A stretch of 64,000 nt of DNA from JAWKVD01 sp041398225 (GCA_041398225.1 JAWKVD010000009.1:62001-126000), one strand, 5' to 3'. Positions 35,237 through 44,317 are shown, counted from the first letter of the stretch. Program-made: numbers and translations. The notes: a model not told the origin generated them from the letters alone.

Positions 35237-35504
35237 GTGGCGGTCGATCCCGGTCCCGCTGGGCGGTTCCGAAAGCGCATGGCCAAGGCTGCGGCCTATA
35301 CCTCACCCTTGGCGGCCAAGGCAAGGTTCCCGAAGCGTTTTGGCGCGCCGCGTCCGGGCGGCCGGCCCGAAACCCGCCCCCGTCGTGGCTTGGCCCCGGC
35401 CCGGTCCTGCTCCAGCCCCGCTCCAGCCCTGTCCCAGCGTTGAAAGATCGCGAGAATTCGCCCCCCAAGAGACCGCCCGTAGCGCCACCGCGCCCGTCGC
35501 CGGG

Positions 35505-36803
35505 CTAGCTCGCATCCTCGCTCATCGCCTCGGAGATCAGCCGCGCGCTCAGCGACTGCATCTGCGTCTCCAGCCGGGCGCGAACCTCCGCGCGCGCGCG
35601 CCAGTCGCTGAACGCCTTGCCCGGTGCGCCGGGGATGGCGTCCACCGCGTTCAGCGCCGCGCGCACATCGCCCGCGTCCAGCGCCCGCCGCGCCACCCGG
35701 ATCAGCTCCGCCGCGCGCGATTCCAGGTCCGAGGTCCGTACCGTCACCACGCCCGAGATCGACGAGCGCAGCCAGTTCCAGCCGCCGTCATTCTGCTCGG
35801 CCGCCAGCCGCGCGGCGCGCTTGGCGGGACGCTCGAAATCGCTGCGCAGCTCGGCGACCGTGGGCGCGCCGCGCCGCGCCGTTTCGCGCATCGCCTCGAC
35901 ATCGGGATCGCCCGGGATCAGCGCCGCCAGCGCCTGATGCGGACCGGCGAACGAGCGTCCGCTGCGCGCCGCCGACTCCAGCGCCGTCAGCGCCCGGATG
36001 GTGCGCGACTGACCCGCCGCCGCCAGGATCACCGCGCGGTCGTCCGCCGACAGGGCGGAGGGCGTATCTCCCGCCGGGCTCAGCGCCTGCGTTTGTCGCA
36101 GGGCCGCGAACTCGCCATTGAGCTGCGACAGCCCGTCTTCCAGCGCCGCCAGCGCCGCCTGCCGGCGGTTCAGCGAGGCCGTCATTCGCGTGTCGGCGTC
36201 TTCAAGCGCGGCCACCTGATCCTGCAGATCGCGCAGAACGCGCTGTGTCTGGCGCGTCGTGGTCGGCGCCGCCGCATCGTCCTCGATCGTGTTCTCGATC
36301 TTGTTGATCCGCGCCAGCAGGGCGCCCAGCGGGCTCGCGGCGGATGTCGCGCCGGGCACCGGCGCGCCGTCGCCGGCGCCGATCAGCGCCGATATCTGTC
36401 CCGACAACTCCCTGATTTCCGTGCGCAGTTCGGCGTCGGCGGTTTCCATGGCGCTGATCCGCTCGATCTGGCTTTCCAGGCGCGAGCGCAGCGCCACCAC
36501 CTCGCTGCTGGCCTGATCGGCGCGCGCGGTCAGCTGCGTCTGGGTGGAGTCGATCGCCTGCAGGTCGCGCAGCACCGCGCCGCTGGTCGGCTGCATTTCC
36601 GCGCCCGCCACCACCCGCGCCGCCAGCACGCTGGCGAGAATGCAGAACGCGCACGCGGCGATCAGTTCGTAGATGGTCACGGACCGGCTTCGTCGGGCGG
36701 GGTGCGGCCGCGCGGCGGCCTCGGCTGCGGCCTGGTTTCCCGCCGGCTCGAACTCGACTTCGATTGGCTCCGGCTCGGGAGAAGAAGGCGGAGCCTTCGA
36801 CAT
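35505..36803 (-). CDS. alphaproteobacterial Mic60/mitofilin-type inner-membrane protein
   Basis: This 432-residue protein has an acidic Pro-rich cytoplasmic N-terminus, one membrane helix (about 44-65; YELIAACAFCILASVL), a long coiled coil (about 80-260) and a C-terminal mitofilin-like helical domain (about 330-432; RAAELIRVARRALDAGDVRAAL). In alphaproteobacteria such proteins sit beside hemD/hemC, as here, and are regarded as ancestors of mitochondrial Mic60, shaping membrane and contacting outer-membrane partners. The ATG at 36803 is chosen over a frame that stays open far upstream. It lies 82 bases downstream of hemD, on the same strand. Confidence 0.85.
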   Translation of the reverse strand: MSKAPPSSPEPEPIEVEFEPAGNQAAAEAAARPHPARRSRSVTIYELIAACAFCILASVLAARVVAGAEMQPTSGAVLRDLQAIDSTQTQLTARADQASSEVVALRSRLESQIERISAMETADAELRTEIRELSGQISALIGAGDGAPVPGATSAASPLGALLARINKIENTIEDDAAAPTTTRQTQRVLRDLQDQVAALEDADTRMTASLNRRQAALAALEDGLSQLNGEFAALRQTQALSPAGDTPSALSADDRAVILAAAGQSRTIRALTALESAARSGRSFAGPHQALAALIPGDPDVEAMRETARRGAPTVAELRSDFERPAKRAARLAAEQNDGGWNWLRSSISGVVTVRTSDLESRAAELIRVARRALDAGDVRAALNAVDAIPGAPGKAFSDWRARAEVRARLETQMQSLSARLISEAMSEDAS

Positions 36804-36885
36804 CACCGGTCTCCCATACGCATGGCGCGGGCGTCGGCCGCGCCGAACTCTGACGCTTGAGCATAAGGGGCTGCGCGCCGCGACC

Positions 36886-37623
36886 TCAACCCTGCCGGAG
36901 CGAAGCGCGAAGGATTGTTTCCAGCGCCGCGAGCAGCGCCGCCTCGTCGGGCGAAGCCGCGATGGCGAGCGCTTCGGCGTGCGGCCGCAGGGGCGCCGCC
37001 GCCGCTTCCGAGATCGCCGCCACGCGCACCGGCGCGTGGGACCCGTGCGCCTCCAGCAACCCGGCCACATGCCGCGCAGCCTTCGGGGAATGCACGAGAA
37101 TCGCCTCGAACGCCGCCTCGCCGGAGAGGTGCCGAGAAAGCTGCGGACCCGGCTCGCGCATCGCCGCGTGGTAGGTCGCGACGAACGCGGCGGCGCGTCC
37201 GGCGGCGGTCAGCTGGCCGGCCAGATCGCCGCGGCTGTCCGCGTTTCCGGTGTGCAGAACGCGCGCGCCGGGTCCGACATTGCGCACAATTAATTCCGCC
37301 AGCGCGGTCACGTCGCCGTCGGCCGAGCGCACGTCGGCGAACCCGGCTTCGCGCGCCGCCTCGGCGGTCCGCGCGCCGACGCAGTAAACCGGAACCTCGC
37401 GTTCGGGGCGCAGCGCCGCGAAGGCGCGCACGCCGTTGACGCTGGTGAAGGCGAGAATGTCGAAACCGGGCAGGGCGGCGCCCGATAGGCCGGGCATCGC
37501 CTCGATCCCGAACGCCGGCTCCACGACCGCGGTCACGTCCATCGCCTCAAGCCGGCCGGTGGTCTCGGAGGCTCCGGGCTCCGACCGGGTGACGAGAACG
37601 CGGCGGGACGGGCGATCGCTCAG
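36886..37623 (-). CDS. hemD: uroporphyrinogen-III synthase, apparent CTG start
   Basis: HemD cyclises hydroxymethylbilane to uroporphyrinogen III in tetrapyrrole synthesis. The protein of about 245 residues has the expected two-lobed pattern: RRVLVTRSEP at the N-terminus, DILAFTSVNGVRAF, VYCVGARTAEAAREAGF, EAILVHSPKAARHVAGLL and RVAAISEAAAAPLR. No ATG, GTG or TTG lies in frame at the N-terminus. A CTG at 37623-37621 overlaps the hemC stop as CTGA and has GGAGG nine bases upstream, so it is the likely start, with translation coupled to hemC. Confidence 0.88.
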   Translation of the reverse strand: MSDRPSRRVLVTRSEPGASETTGRLEAMDVTAVVEPAFGIEAMPGLSGAALPGFDILAFTSVNGVRAFAALRPEREVPVYCVGARTAEAAREAGFADVRSADGDVTALAELIVRNVGPGARVLHTGNADSRGDLAGQLTAAGRAAAFVATYHAAMREPGPQLSRHLSGEAAFEAILVHSPKAARHVAGLLEAHGSHAPVRVAAISEAAAAPLRPHAEALAIAASPDEAALLAALETILRASLRQG

Positions 37624-38609
37624 CTTGCCGATCCTCCGGCTGCGTTCTGGGTCTCGTGCAGCGCGCGCTGCGAGGCCACGTCCTCGGCGATGAACAGGCC
37701 AAGCGCCTCGGCGTCCTTGACGCTCGGCTTGCGTTCGAGCGCGCCCTCGGCGCGCCAGCGCATCGAACCGTCGTCGGCCAGAACCTCGCCGGCCATCTCC
37801 GCGCCGTCCTCGGTCAGCCGGAAGTGCGCCGCGATCGGCGTGCGGCACGAACCGTCCAGCCGTTTCAGGAAGGCGCGCTCGGCGTGGGCGGCCAGCGCCG
37901 CGTCATGGTCGGTCGCGGCCGCGCACGCGGCCTTCAGCCAGTCCGGCGCGTCGGTGCGGATGGTCACGGCGATGATGCCCTGTCCGGCCGCCGGCAGCAT
38001 CTCCTCGATCGGCACGATCCCGGCCGCGACGTCGATCATGCCCAGCCGGCGCAGCCCGGCCGCCGCCAGCAGCGTCGCATCGGCCACGCCCTCGGACAGC
38101 TTGCGCAGCCGCGTCTGAACATTGCCCCGGAACATCACCACCTTCAGATCGGGCCGCATCGCCAGGATCTGCGCCTGCCGCCTCAGGCTGGACGAGCCGA
38201 CCACCGCGCCGGGCGCGAGGTCCATCACGCTTTTCACGGGACCGATCAGGCAGTCGCGCGGGTCCTCGCGCGGCAGAAACCCGGCCAGGTGGATATGGCG
38301 CGGCAGCTTCACCGGCATGTCCTTCAGCGAGTGAACCGCGATGTCGATGCTCTCGTCCTTCTGGGCCCGGTCCAGCTCCTTGGTGAACAGGCCCTTGCCG
38401 CCGGCTTCCTGCAGCGGCTTGTCCTGGATCTTGTCGCCCGTGGTCGTGAAGGTGTGCAGCGTATGGCTGATCTGTCCGCCGCTGACCTCGGCCAGCCGCT
38501 TGGCGAACAGCTCCGCCTGCGCCACCGCCAGGGGCGAGGCGCGCGAACCGACGCGCACGATGCGGGCCTGGGCAGCGCTGCTACGCCGGGTCCGCTTGGT
38601 CTTCGGCAT
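37620..38609 (-). CDS. hemC: hydroxymethylbilane synthase (porphobilinogen deaminase)
   Basis: HemC polymerises four porphobilinogens into hydroxymethylbilane. The 329-residue protein shows VRVGSRASPLAVAQAE, FTTTGDKIQDKPL, DIAVHSLKDMPV, VGSSSLRRQAQIL, FRGNVQTRLRKL, LPAAGQGIIAV and the cofactor-binding Cys255 in LDGSCRTPIA. A basic extension of about 14 residues precedes the conserved start. It is divergent from tsaD with 84 bases between the starts and coupled to hemD downstream, the usual alphaproteobacterial arrangement. Confidence 0.95.
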   Translation of the reverse strand: MPKTKRTRRSSAAQARIVRVGSRASPLAVAQAELFAKRLAEVSGGQISHTLHTFTTTGDKIQDKPLQEAGGKGLFTKELDRAQKDESIDIAVHSLKDMPVKLPRHIHLAGFLPREDPRDCLIGPVKSVMDLAPGAVVGSSSLRRQAQILAMRPDLKVVMFRGNVQTRLRKLSEGVADATLLAAAGLRRLGMIDVAAGIVPIEEMLPAAGQGIIAVTIRTDAPDWLKAACAAATDHDAALAAHAERAFLKRLDGSCRTPIAAHFRLTEDGAEMAGEVLADDGSMRWRAEGALERKPSVKDAEALGLFIAEDVASQRALHETQNAAGGSAS

Positions 38610-38693
38610 GCGTGGAGACTCCTCGCCGCACCGGCGATTCCGGTGCACAATTGGTTGGCTCACTGGCGCGAGGGGCGTACAAGCGCGGCCGCC

Positions 38694-39806
38694 ATGATGC
38701 AAGTCGCGCCCGGGGCGCTCACCATACTGGGGGTTGAAAGCAGCTGCGACGAAACCGCGGCCGCGATCGTGCGCCTTGAGGGCGGGCGGGCGCAGGTTCT
38801 GGCCGAACGCGTCGCCAGCCAGACCGAGGCCCACGCCCCCTATGGCGGCGTCGTCCCGGAAATCGCCGCCCGCGCCCACGCCGAGCGCGTCGGCCCCCTG
38901 ATCGCCGGGGTGATGGCCGACGCCGGGCTCGACTGGGCGGACCTGTCGGGCGTCGCCGCCACCGCCGGGCCCGGCCTGATCGGCGGCGTCATGGTCGGCC
39001 TCTCGGCGGCCAAGGGGCTGGCGCTGGGCCGGGGCCTGCCGCTGATCGCGGTCAACCATCTCGAAGGGCACGCCCTGTCGGCGCGCCTCGCGGGCGAGGT
39101 CGCCTTTCCCTATCTCCTGCTGCTGGTCTCCGGCGGCCACTGCCAGTTCATCTCGGTCGAGGCGCTCGGCGTCTATCGCCGTCTCGGCAGCACCATCGAC
39201 GACGCCGCCGGCGAGGCCTTCGACAAGACCGCGAAACTGCTCGGGCTGGAAGGCGCGGGCGGACCGGCGGTTGAACGCGAGGCCCTTTCCGGCGATCCCG
39301 CGGCGGTCGCGCTGCCGCGCCCGCTGCTCGATCGTCCGGGGCTGGACCTGTCTTTCTCCGGCCTCAAGACCGCCGTCCGCCGCGCCGCCGGAGACCAGCC
39401 GCTGACGCCGCAGCGCCGCGCCGACATCTGCGCCGGCTTCCAGGCCGCCGTGGCCGACGTGCTCACCGAGAAATCCCTGCGCGCCATGAAGCTCTTCGCG
39501 GACGATCGTCCAGCGGACGAAACCGGCGCGCGCACCTTCGTGGTCGCCGGCGGCGTCGCGGCCAACCGCGCGCTGCGCGCCCGTCTCGAACAGGCCGCGA
39601 CCGCGAACGGCTATCGCTTCATCGCCCCGCCGCTGCGTTGGTGCACCGACAACGCCGCGATGATCGCGCTCGCCGGCGCCGAGCATCTGCGCGCCGGGCG
39701 CTCCGACGACCTCGCGACGCCCGCCCGGGCGCGATGGCCGCTGGACGAATTGTCGGCGCGCCACGACCCCGCCTACGGCTCGGGAAAGAAGGGCGCGAAA
39801 GCCTGA
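38694..39806 (+). CDS. tsaD: tRNA N6-threonylcarbamoyladenosine transferase
   Basis: TsaD transfers threonylcarbamoyl from its adenylate to A37 of ANN-decoding tRNAs, with TsaB and TsaE. The 370-residue ASKHA-fold protein has LGVESSCDETAAAIV, GGVVPEIAARAH, the iron ligands in NHLEGHALSARL, LLLLVSGGHCQF, RLGSTIDDAAGEAFDK and the C-terminal CTDNAAMIA. Two consecutive ATGs (38694, 38697) could start it; no strong ribosome site is visible, so it may be leaderless or weakly initiated. Confidence 0.95.
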   Translation: MMQVAPGALTILGVESSCDETAAAIVRLEGGRAQVLAERVASQTEAHAPYGGVVPEIAARAHAERVGPLIAGVMADAGLDWADLSGVAATAGPGLIGGVMVGLSAAKGLALGRGLPLIAVNHLEGHALSARLAGEVAFPYLLLLVSGGHCQFISVEALGVYRRLGSTIDDAAGEAFDKTAKLLGLEGAGGPAVEREALSGDPAAVALPRPLLDRPGLDLSFSGLKTAVRRAAGDQPLTPQRRADICAGFQAAVADVLTEKSLRAMKLFADDRPADETGARTFVVAGGVAANRALRARLEQAATANGYRFIAPPLRWCTDNAAMIALAGAEHLRAGRSDDLATPARARWPLDELSARHDPAYGSGKKGAKA

Positions 39807-39861
39807 TCGCGCGAGACGCCGGCGTTTCCCGCTACTCCCCGACACGCCCCGAATCCAGCCC

Positions 39862-40449
39862 CTAATCCGGCCCCGGCTCGATCACCCGCCGCGCCGAGAT
39901 CGCGCCCAGCATCTCGTACGGAAAATAGCCGACGGCCTCGTCGTCGGGATAATCGCGCGCCAGCATGTCCAGCAGCTTTTCGCTGATCGCATCGCCATGG
40001 CAGACGAGGCAGGGCTCCTCGGCGGTCGTCGGCCGCATCCAGCGAAACACCTGCGCGCCGTCTTCCTCGACGATCGCGCTCGCCTCCAGCGTCGCCGGAT
40101 CGAACCCCTGCGCGACCGCTTCTGCGAACGCCTCAAGCTGGCCGTACTCCCAATCGTCGGGAATGTTGGCGCGATTGCGCACGCCCAGCCCGGTGCGCTT
40201 CAGCGTCACGTCATGCTTGGCGCCCGTCTCCTCGAGCATGTCGCGAACATGGTCGCGATAGGCCATGTAGACCGCGACCGGATCGGAATAATCCAGCCGG
40301 TCGAGCAGCTCGGCTTTCAGCCGGCCCTGAAACGCCAGCGCCGCGAGGCGCGCATCGCGTATGTCCTCCGCCGCGGGCTCGGGCGGGGCGGGCGGCGAGC
40401 ACGCTCCGGCCAGCGCGGCGAGCGCGACGGCCAGAAGCGCGCGGCCCAT
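39862..40449 (-). CDS. DUF3365-type haem-binding lipoprotein
   Basis: This 195-residue lipoprotein has a lipobox ending at Cys17 (LAALAGAC). It has the DUF3365/Tll0287-like periplasmic sensor fold: a helical region with VRNRANIPDDWE, a core with FRWMRP, and a c-type haem site CLVCHGD (Cys147 to His151), all in the usual order. Such domains sense redox state or gases when attached to kinases; here it stands alone as a small lipoprotein, so a redox or sensory partner role is only inferred. It lies three bases downstream of the next lipoprotein gene, on the same strand. Confidence 0.8.
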   Translation of the reverse strand: MGRALLAVALAALAGACSPPAPPEPAAEDIRDARLAALAFQGRLKAELLDRLDYSDPVAVYMAYRDHVRDMLEETGAKHDVTLKRTGLGVRNRANIPDDWEYGQLEAFAEAVAQGFDPATLEASAIVEEDGAQVFRWMRPTTAEEPCLVCHGDAISEKLLDMLARDYPDDEAVGYFPYEMLGAISARRVIEPGPD

Positions 40450-40452
40450 GGC

Positions 40453-41247
40453 CTAGCGGACGCGAACGGTGACGGTGAAGTGCTGGTCGTCCGGGCTCGG
40501 GTCCTCCCACGAACGCTTGTTCACCAGCTTCAGCTCGCCTTCGCCCGCGCGCAGCGCTTCGAAGGTCAGCACCTCCCAGTGCTGCCCGCCGGTATAGCCC
40601 GGAAGGTACTGCGCGGTGTTCGTGGGCCCGCCGGTCGAGCCGGCGTCCGCGATCTCGCCCGGCGCGCTCTCGACGCTCCACTCATACCCGGCGGTCGGCG
40701 TGCCGATCAGCGACACCGAGAAGCGCTGCCCCACCTCCAGATCGATCTGGCTGCCGCTCTCCTCCTCGCGCAGGTCGCGCACCACATTCTCGGCTTTCGG
40801 CGGCGGCACGGGGTCGCTCACGCCCTTGCACGAAGCCTGTCCATTCTCGTCGCTATAGGATGCGTCTCCGCCCATGATCGTCAGCGTCCTCGTGTCGTCG
40901 GTATAGGTTTCGGTCTCGGCGTCGGCCGGCATCGTCAGCGTGTGGATGTCGCCGCCGATCCAGATCACCGCCTCGGCCGCCGCTCCGCCCCGGAACTGCG
41001 CCCGCAATTCGCGTCCGCCCGTACAGGCGTAGCGCGCGGCGAAGGTGAAATCGTCCGGCGGAACCACGCTGGGATCGCCCACCGCCCCATCAGTCTGGCC
41101 CCCATCCGTCTGAGCCTCCGGCTCGGGCGGAGAGGCTGCGGGATCGGCCGGCTCGCCTGGCGTGCAGGCGGCGAGACCCGCGAGAAGGGCGATGGTCGCG
41201 GCGCCGATGCGGATGCGCGACCGGAAATCGGAAGAGCCAGACATCAT
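40453..41247 (-). CDS. lipoprotein with MliC-like and chagasin-like inhibitor domains
   Basis: This 264-residue lipoprotein has its lipobox at Cys28 (LAGLAAC); the start at 41247 has GAGG seven bases upstream, while an ATG at 41259 has none. After an acidic Pro-rich linker, residues about 67-141 resemble the MliC lysozyme-inhibitor domain (ARYACTGGRELRAQF, DASYSDENGQASCKG, Cys75 and Cys140 placed for a disulphide). Residues about 163-262 match chagasin/inhibitor family I42 (GTPTAGYEW, GGQHWEVLTFEALRAGEGEL, KRSWED). The product may protect the cell envelope from host or competitor lysozyme and cysteine proteases at once. The chagasin assignment is firmer than the MliC one. Confidence 0.75.
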   Translation of the reverse strand: MMSGSSDFRSRIRIGAATIALLAGLAACTPGEPADPAASPPEPEAQTDGGQTDGAVGDPSVVPPDDFTFAARYACTGGRELRAQFRGGAAAEAVIWIGGDIHTLTMPADAETETYTDDTRTLTIMGGDASYSDENGQASCKGVSDPVPPPKAENVVRDLREEESGSQIDLEVGQRFSVSLIGTPTAGYEWSVESAPGEIADAGSTGGPTNTAQYLPGYTGGQHWEVLTFEALRAGEGELKLVNKRSWEDPSPDDQHFTVTVRVR

Positions 41248-41481
41248 GATAGGCCTCATATGGAACGTGTCGGCGGCTTGGGGCCGGCGCGGGGCCGGCG
41301 AGGGGCAAGGTCACGCTCCGCGCCGGGGTTGGCAAGGGCGCCGCTGTGTCCGCAGGCCCCCGAGGGGCGCGGCTTGCCCCGGTCTGCACCGGCGCGCGAA
41401 TCCCGATAGACGCGCCAGATCGGCGCCCTTGGCGCAGGTCCAGGCGGACGCTGCGCCGGCGCAGCCATATGCGGAGGGCGT

Positions 41482-41898
41482 ATGCCCGAAATATCCATTC
41501 TCCACGCGCTCTCGGCGATGTTCGCGGGCGGGGCCGCCGCCTCCGGCTGGACCGTGGCGGTGATCGTCGCCAACTCCGCGTTCGAGGGGCTCGACGCCGG
41601 CCGCGCCGACCGCACGCTGCGCCGCATGCTGGTCGCCTCGGCGACGTTTCAGGCCTCGCTTCTGGGCGTGGCCGCAGCGCTCGCCGTCATCAAGGGCGCC
41701 AACGGCGCGGCGATCATGTCGGTGGTCGCCGCGCTCGGTTTCCTGTCGAACATCTGGACGCTGGCCCCCCGGCGCGAAAAGGCGCTTCCCGGCGCCCGCA
41801 AACGTCTCAAGACCGGCCGCATGGTCGCCGTCGCCCTGACGCTGATGGTCACGCTGGTCGCCGCCATCGGGGCCATTCTGGCCGCTTTCGGCATCTGA
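41482..41898 (+). CDS. small integral membrane protein of unknown function
   Basis: This 138-residue protein has about four hydrophobic segments: ISILHALSAMFAGGAAASGW near the start, LLGVAAALAVIK, AIMSVVAALGFL and a final MVTLVAAIGAILAAFG. A basic loop (RREKALPGARKRLKTGR) precedes the last one. I do not recognise the family. The ATG follows CGGAGGGC. It could share a transcript with the DUF350 and protease genes that follow. Confidence 0.65.
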   Translation: MPEISILHALSAMFAGGAAASGWTVAVIVANSAFEGLDAGRADRTLRRMLVASATFQASLLGVAAALAVIKGANGAAIMSVVAALGFLSNIWTLAPRREKALPGARKRLKTGRMVAVALTLMVTLVAAIGAILAAFGI

Positions 41899-42032
41899 CC
41901 CCGGTCGGGTGTCCAGCTCCGGGGCGGGCGCTTTCCGGCTCGCATACCGGGCGCGGATGGATGTATACGCGCTACGTCGGAGGAGCGGGCGGGCCGTCAG
42001 CAGCCGCCGCGCGAGGGGAGAACAGCAGCCAC

Positions 42033-42464
42033 ATGGACGTCGCCATCTCAGCCTTCGTCAAAGGCTTTCCGGACTTCATGCTCTACGGGGCCATCACCCT
42101 GGGGATGATGATCGTGGGCAGCGTCATCCACATCGTCCTGACTCCGATGAAGGAAATGAAGCTGATACGCGAAGGCAACACCGCGGCCGGAATCGGCGTC
42201 GCGGGCGTCATCGTCGGCCTCGCCATTCCCATGGCCGCCTGCCTGGCGTCCTCCACCTCCGTCTGGGAGCTGGTGATCTGGGGCGCGGTCGCGATTCTCC
42301 TGCAATTGCTGGCGTTCCGGGTCGCCGACCTGATCCTCCGCGACCTCCCCAAGCGCATCGAACGCGACGAAATCGGCGCGGCGCTGGTGCTTGTCGCGGT
42401 CAAGCTGGCGGCTGCAATGATCACCGCCGCGGCCTTGTGGGATCCCAATCTCGGACGCATCTAG
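42033..42464 (+). CDS. DUF350 family membrane protein
   Basis: This 143-residue protein has about four membrane helices in two repeated halves, the DUF350 pattern: LYGAITLGMMIVGSVIHIVL, AAGIGVAGVIVGLAIPMA, LVIWGAVAILLQLLAFRVAD and LVLVAVKLAAAMITAAALW. An REGNTAA segment precedes the second helix and a charged RDLPKRIERDE loop the last. The function of the family is unsettled. The serine protease gene begins 18 bases downstream, suggesting a functional pair. Confidence 0.85.
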   Translation: MDVAISAFVKGFPDFMLYGAITLGMMIVGSVIHIVLTPMKEMKLIREGNTAAGIGVAGVIVGLAIPMAACLASSTSVWELVIWGAVAILLQLLAFRVADLILRDLPKRIERDEIGAALVLVAVKLAAAMITAAALWDPNLGRI

Positions 42465-42482
42465 GAGCCAAGGGAGCTCCGG

Positions 42483-43364
42483 ATGCGCATACCCGACTGG
42501 CTCATCTACACCATCGTCCTGGTGGCGATTTCGGCGGCTGTCTTCCTGCATGACGAGCGCCGCGACGCCGGGTTGACCATCCCGGCCGACATTCCCGGCG
42601 CCGCCGAACCCGGCCCCGGCGCCGCCTCCGAAACGCCGCCCGGTTCGGTCGGGCCGCTTCTGCCGGGACCCGCGCCGCTCGACGAGCGCGTGCTGGTGCA
42701 GGTCGGCGATGTCGAGGACGGCATCGGCACCGCCTTCGCCATCAACCGCCAGGGCGACTGGCTCACCGCGCGCCATGTCGTCGACGGCTGCTCCATGGTC
42801 GGCCTCGACCTTGGCGACGGGCGCGTCGTGAAGGCCGAAGACGTCTGGACCTCGGCGGATTCCGATCTCGCGCTCATTCGCACCGACCGCGCGCCGGCGA
42901 CCGTTCCGGTCGATCCGCTCCAGCCGCTGCGCATCGGCGATCCGGGCTATCATGTCGGTTTCCCGCAGGGACGCTCCGGCGAGGTCTCCTCGCGCCTGCT
43001 CGCGCGCTCGCGCCTGGTCACGCGCGGCCGCTACCAGCTCGACGAGTCGGTGTTGGCCTGGGTCGAAAAGGATCGCTCGGACGGGCTCGAAGGCACGCTC
43101 GCCGGCATGAGCGGCGGACCGGTCTTCGACGCAGACGGCGAAGTCGTCGGCGTCACCGTCGCCGAAAGCCCGCGCCGCGGCCGCATCTACACCGCCGCGC
43201 CCGACTCGATCGCGCGCTTCCTTCAGCGCAGCGGCGCCATCGCCGCCAGCGACGAGGGCCGTCCCATCGCGCAGGCGTCCTATCACGGCGAGGCCGACCG
43301 CATGCGCAAATCGCAGGCGGTGATGAAAGTGGTCTGCATCGCCGCCCATTCGGCTTTGCGCTAG
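42483..43364 (+). CDS. membrane-anchored trypsin-like serine protease
   Basis: This 293-residue protein has one N-terminal membrane anchor (about 7-23), a Pro/Gly-rich spacer and a chymotrypsin-fold protease domain. The triad is His98 (TARHVVDG), Asp128 (ADSDLALIRT) and Ser210 (LAGMSGGPVF). There is no PDZ domain. It should act in the periplasm. The ATG has a GGGAG-type site and follows the DUF350 gene closely, so the two are probably cotranscribed. Substrate unknown. Confidence 0.85.
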   Translation: MRIPDWLIYTIVLVAISAAVFLHDERRDAGLTIPADIPGAAEPGPGAASETPPGSVGPLLPGPAPLDERVLVQVGDVEDGIGTAFAINRQGDWLTARHVVDGCSMVGLDLGDGRVVKAEDVWTSADSDLALIRTDRAPATVPVDPLQPLRIGDPGYHVGFPQGRSGEVSSRLLARSRLVTRGRYQLDESVLAWVEKDRSDGLEGTLAGMSGGPVFDADGEVVGVTVAESPRRGRIYTAAPDSIARFLQRSGAIAASDEGRPIAQASYHGEADRMRKSQAVMKVVCIAAHSALR

Positions 43365-43417
43365 TCGCGGATGCGGCTACGTCCGTCTACCGGCACGCAA
43401 CAGGATCGGAGAGCCCC

Positions 43418-44308
43418 ATGACGCAGGCGGCGTTCGCGGACAGGCTGATGGCGCGGGTGCGGGACATGGGTCCGCTCTGCGTCGGCGTCGATCCCCATCC
43501 CGCGCTTCTGCCGCCCCTGTTCGGGCCGCCCGGCGCCGAGGCCGCCGGCCGCTGGGGCAGGGCTCTGGTCGAACGCTGCGCCGGCCGCGTCGCCGTGGTG
43601 AAGCCGCAGGCGGGTCTCTTCGAACGCTGGGGATCGGCCGGCATGGCGGCCCTTGAGAGCGTCTGCGCGGCGGCGCGCGACGCCGGTCTTCTGGTGCTGC
43701 TCGACGCCAAGCGCGGCGACATCGGCTCCACCGCCGAGGGGTACGCCGAAGGCTATCTCGGCGACGGCGCATCCTGCTACGCCGACGCGATCACCGTGAA
43801 CCCCTATATGGGCGTCGACACCATCGAGCCCTATGTGAAGATCGCCGAACGGCGCGGCAAAGGCGTCGTGGTTCTGGCCCGCACCTCCAATCCCGGCTCG
43901 GCCGACTTTCAGGCCCGCCTGATCGACCGCGAACCGCTCTACATCCATGTCGCCCGCGCGCTTGGGCCGATGATCGCCCGCCTCAAAGGGCCGGAGACCG
44001 GCTGGTCCGGCCTCATGCTGGTCGCCGGCGCCACCGGCCCCGACGAGGCGCGCGCGCTTCGCGAGGCGGCCCCGGACGCGCTCTTCCTCGTGCCCGGCTA
44101 TGGCGCGCAGGGCGCCGGCGCCGACGAGGCGCTGGCCGGATTTGTGCGCCGCAACGGACGTCTCGAGGGCGGCATGGTCAGCGCCTCGCGCTCCGCCGCC
44201 AGCCCCGCCGGCTCGGTCGAAGCCGCCACGGCGCAGGACTGGGAGGCCCGGATCGACGCCGCGATCGCCGCCGCCAGCGCCGATCTCGCGCAAGCCGCGA
44301 CCGGCTAG
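43418..44308 (+). CDS. pyrF: orotidine 5'-phosphate decarboxylase (type 2)
   Basis: PyrF decarboxylates OMP to UMP, the last step of pyrimidine synthesis. The 296-residue length and GVDPHPALLPP start identify the longer type-2 family. Catalytic residues are Lys62 (VVKPQAG) and the Asp96-Lys98-Asp101 set in LLDAKRGDIGST; the phosphate loop includes FLVPGYGAQGA. GGAGAG lies before the ATG. A hairpin spanning the stop codon may end the transcript. Confidence 0.94.
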   Translation: MTQAAFADRLMARVRDMGPLCVGVDPHPALLPPLFGPPGAEAAGRWGRALVERCAGRVAVVKPQAGLFERWGSAGMAALESVCAAARDAGLLVLLDAKRGDIGSTAEGYAEGYLGDGASCYADAITVNPYMGVDTIEPYVKIAERRGKGVVVLARTSNPGSADFQARLIDREPLYIHVARALGPMIARLKGPETGWSGLMLVAGATGPDEARALREAAPDALFLVPGYGAQGAGADEALAGFVRRNGRLEGGMVSASRSAASPAGSVEAATAQDWEARIDAAIAAASADLAQAATG

Positions 44309-44317
44309 GGCCGGTCG
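44298..44317 (+). terminator. hairpin over the pyrF stop codon
   Basis: A perfect 8-bp stem (44298-44305 with 44310-44317, loop TAGG) encloses the stop codon. T residues occur only about 18 bases later (44336-44341), so this is a weak candidate. Confidence 0.35.
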
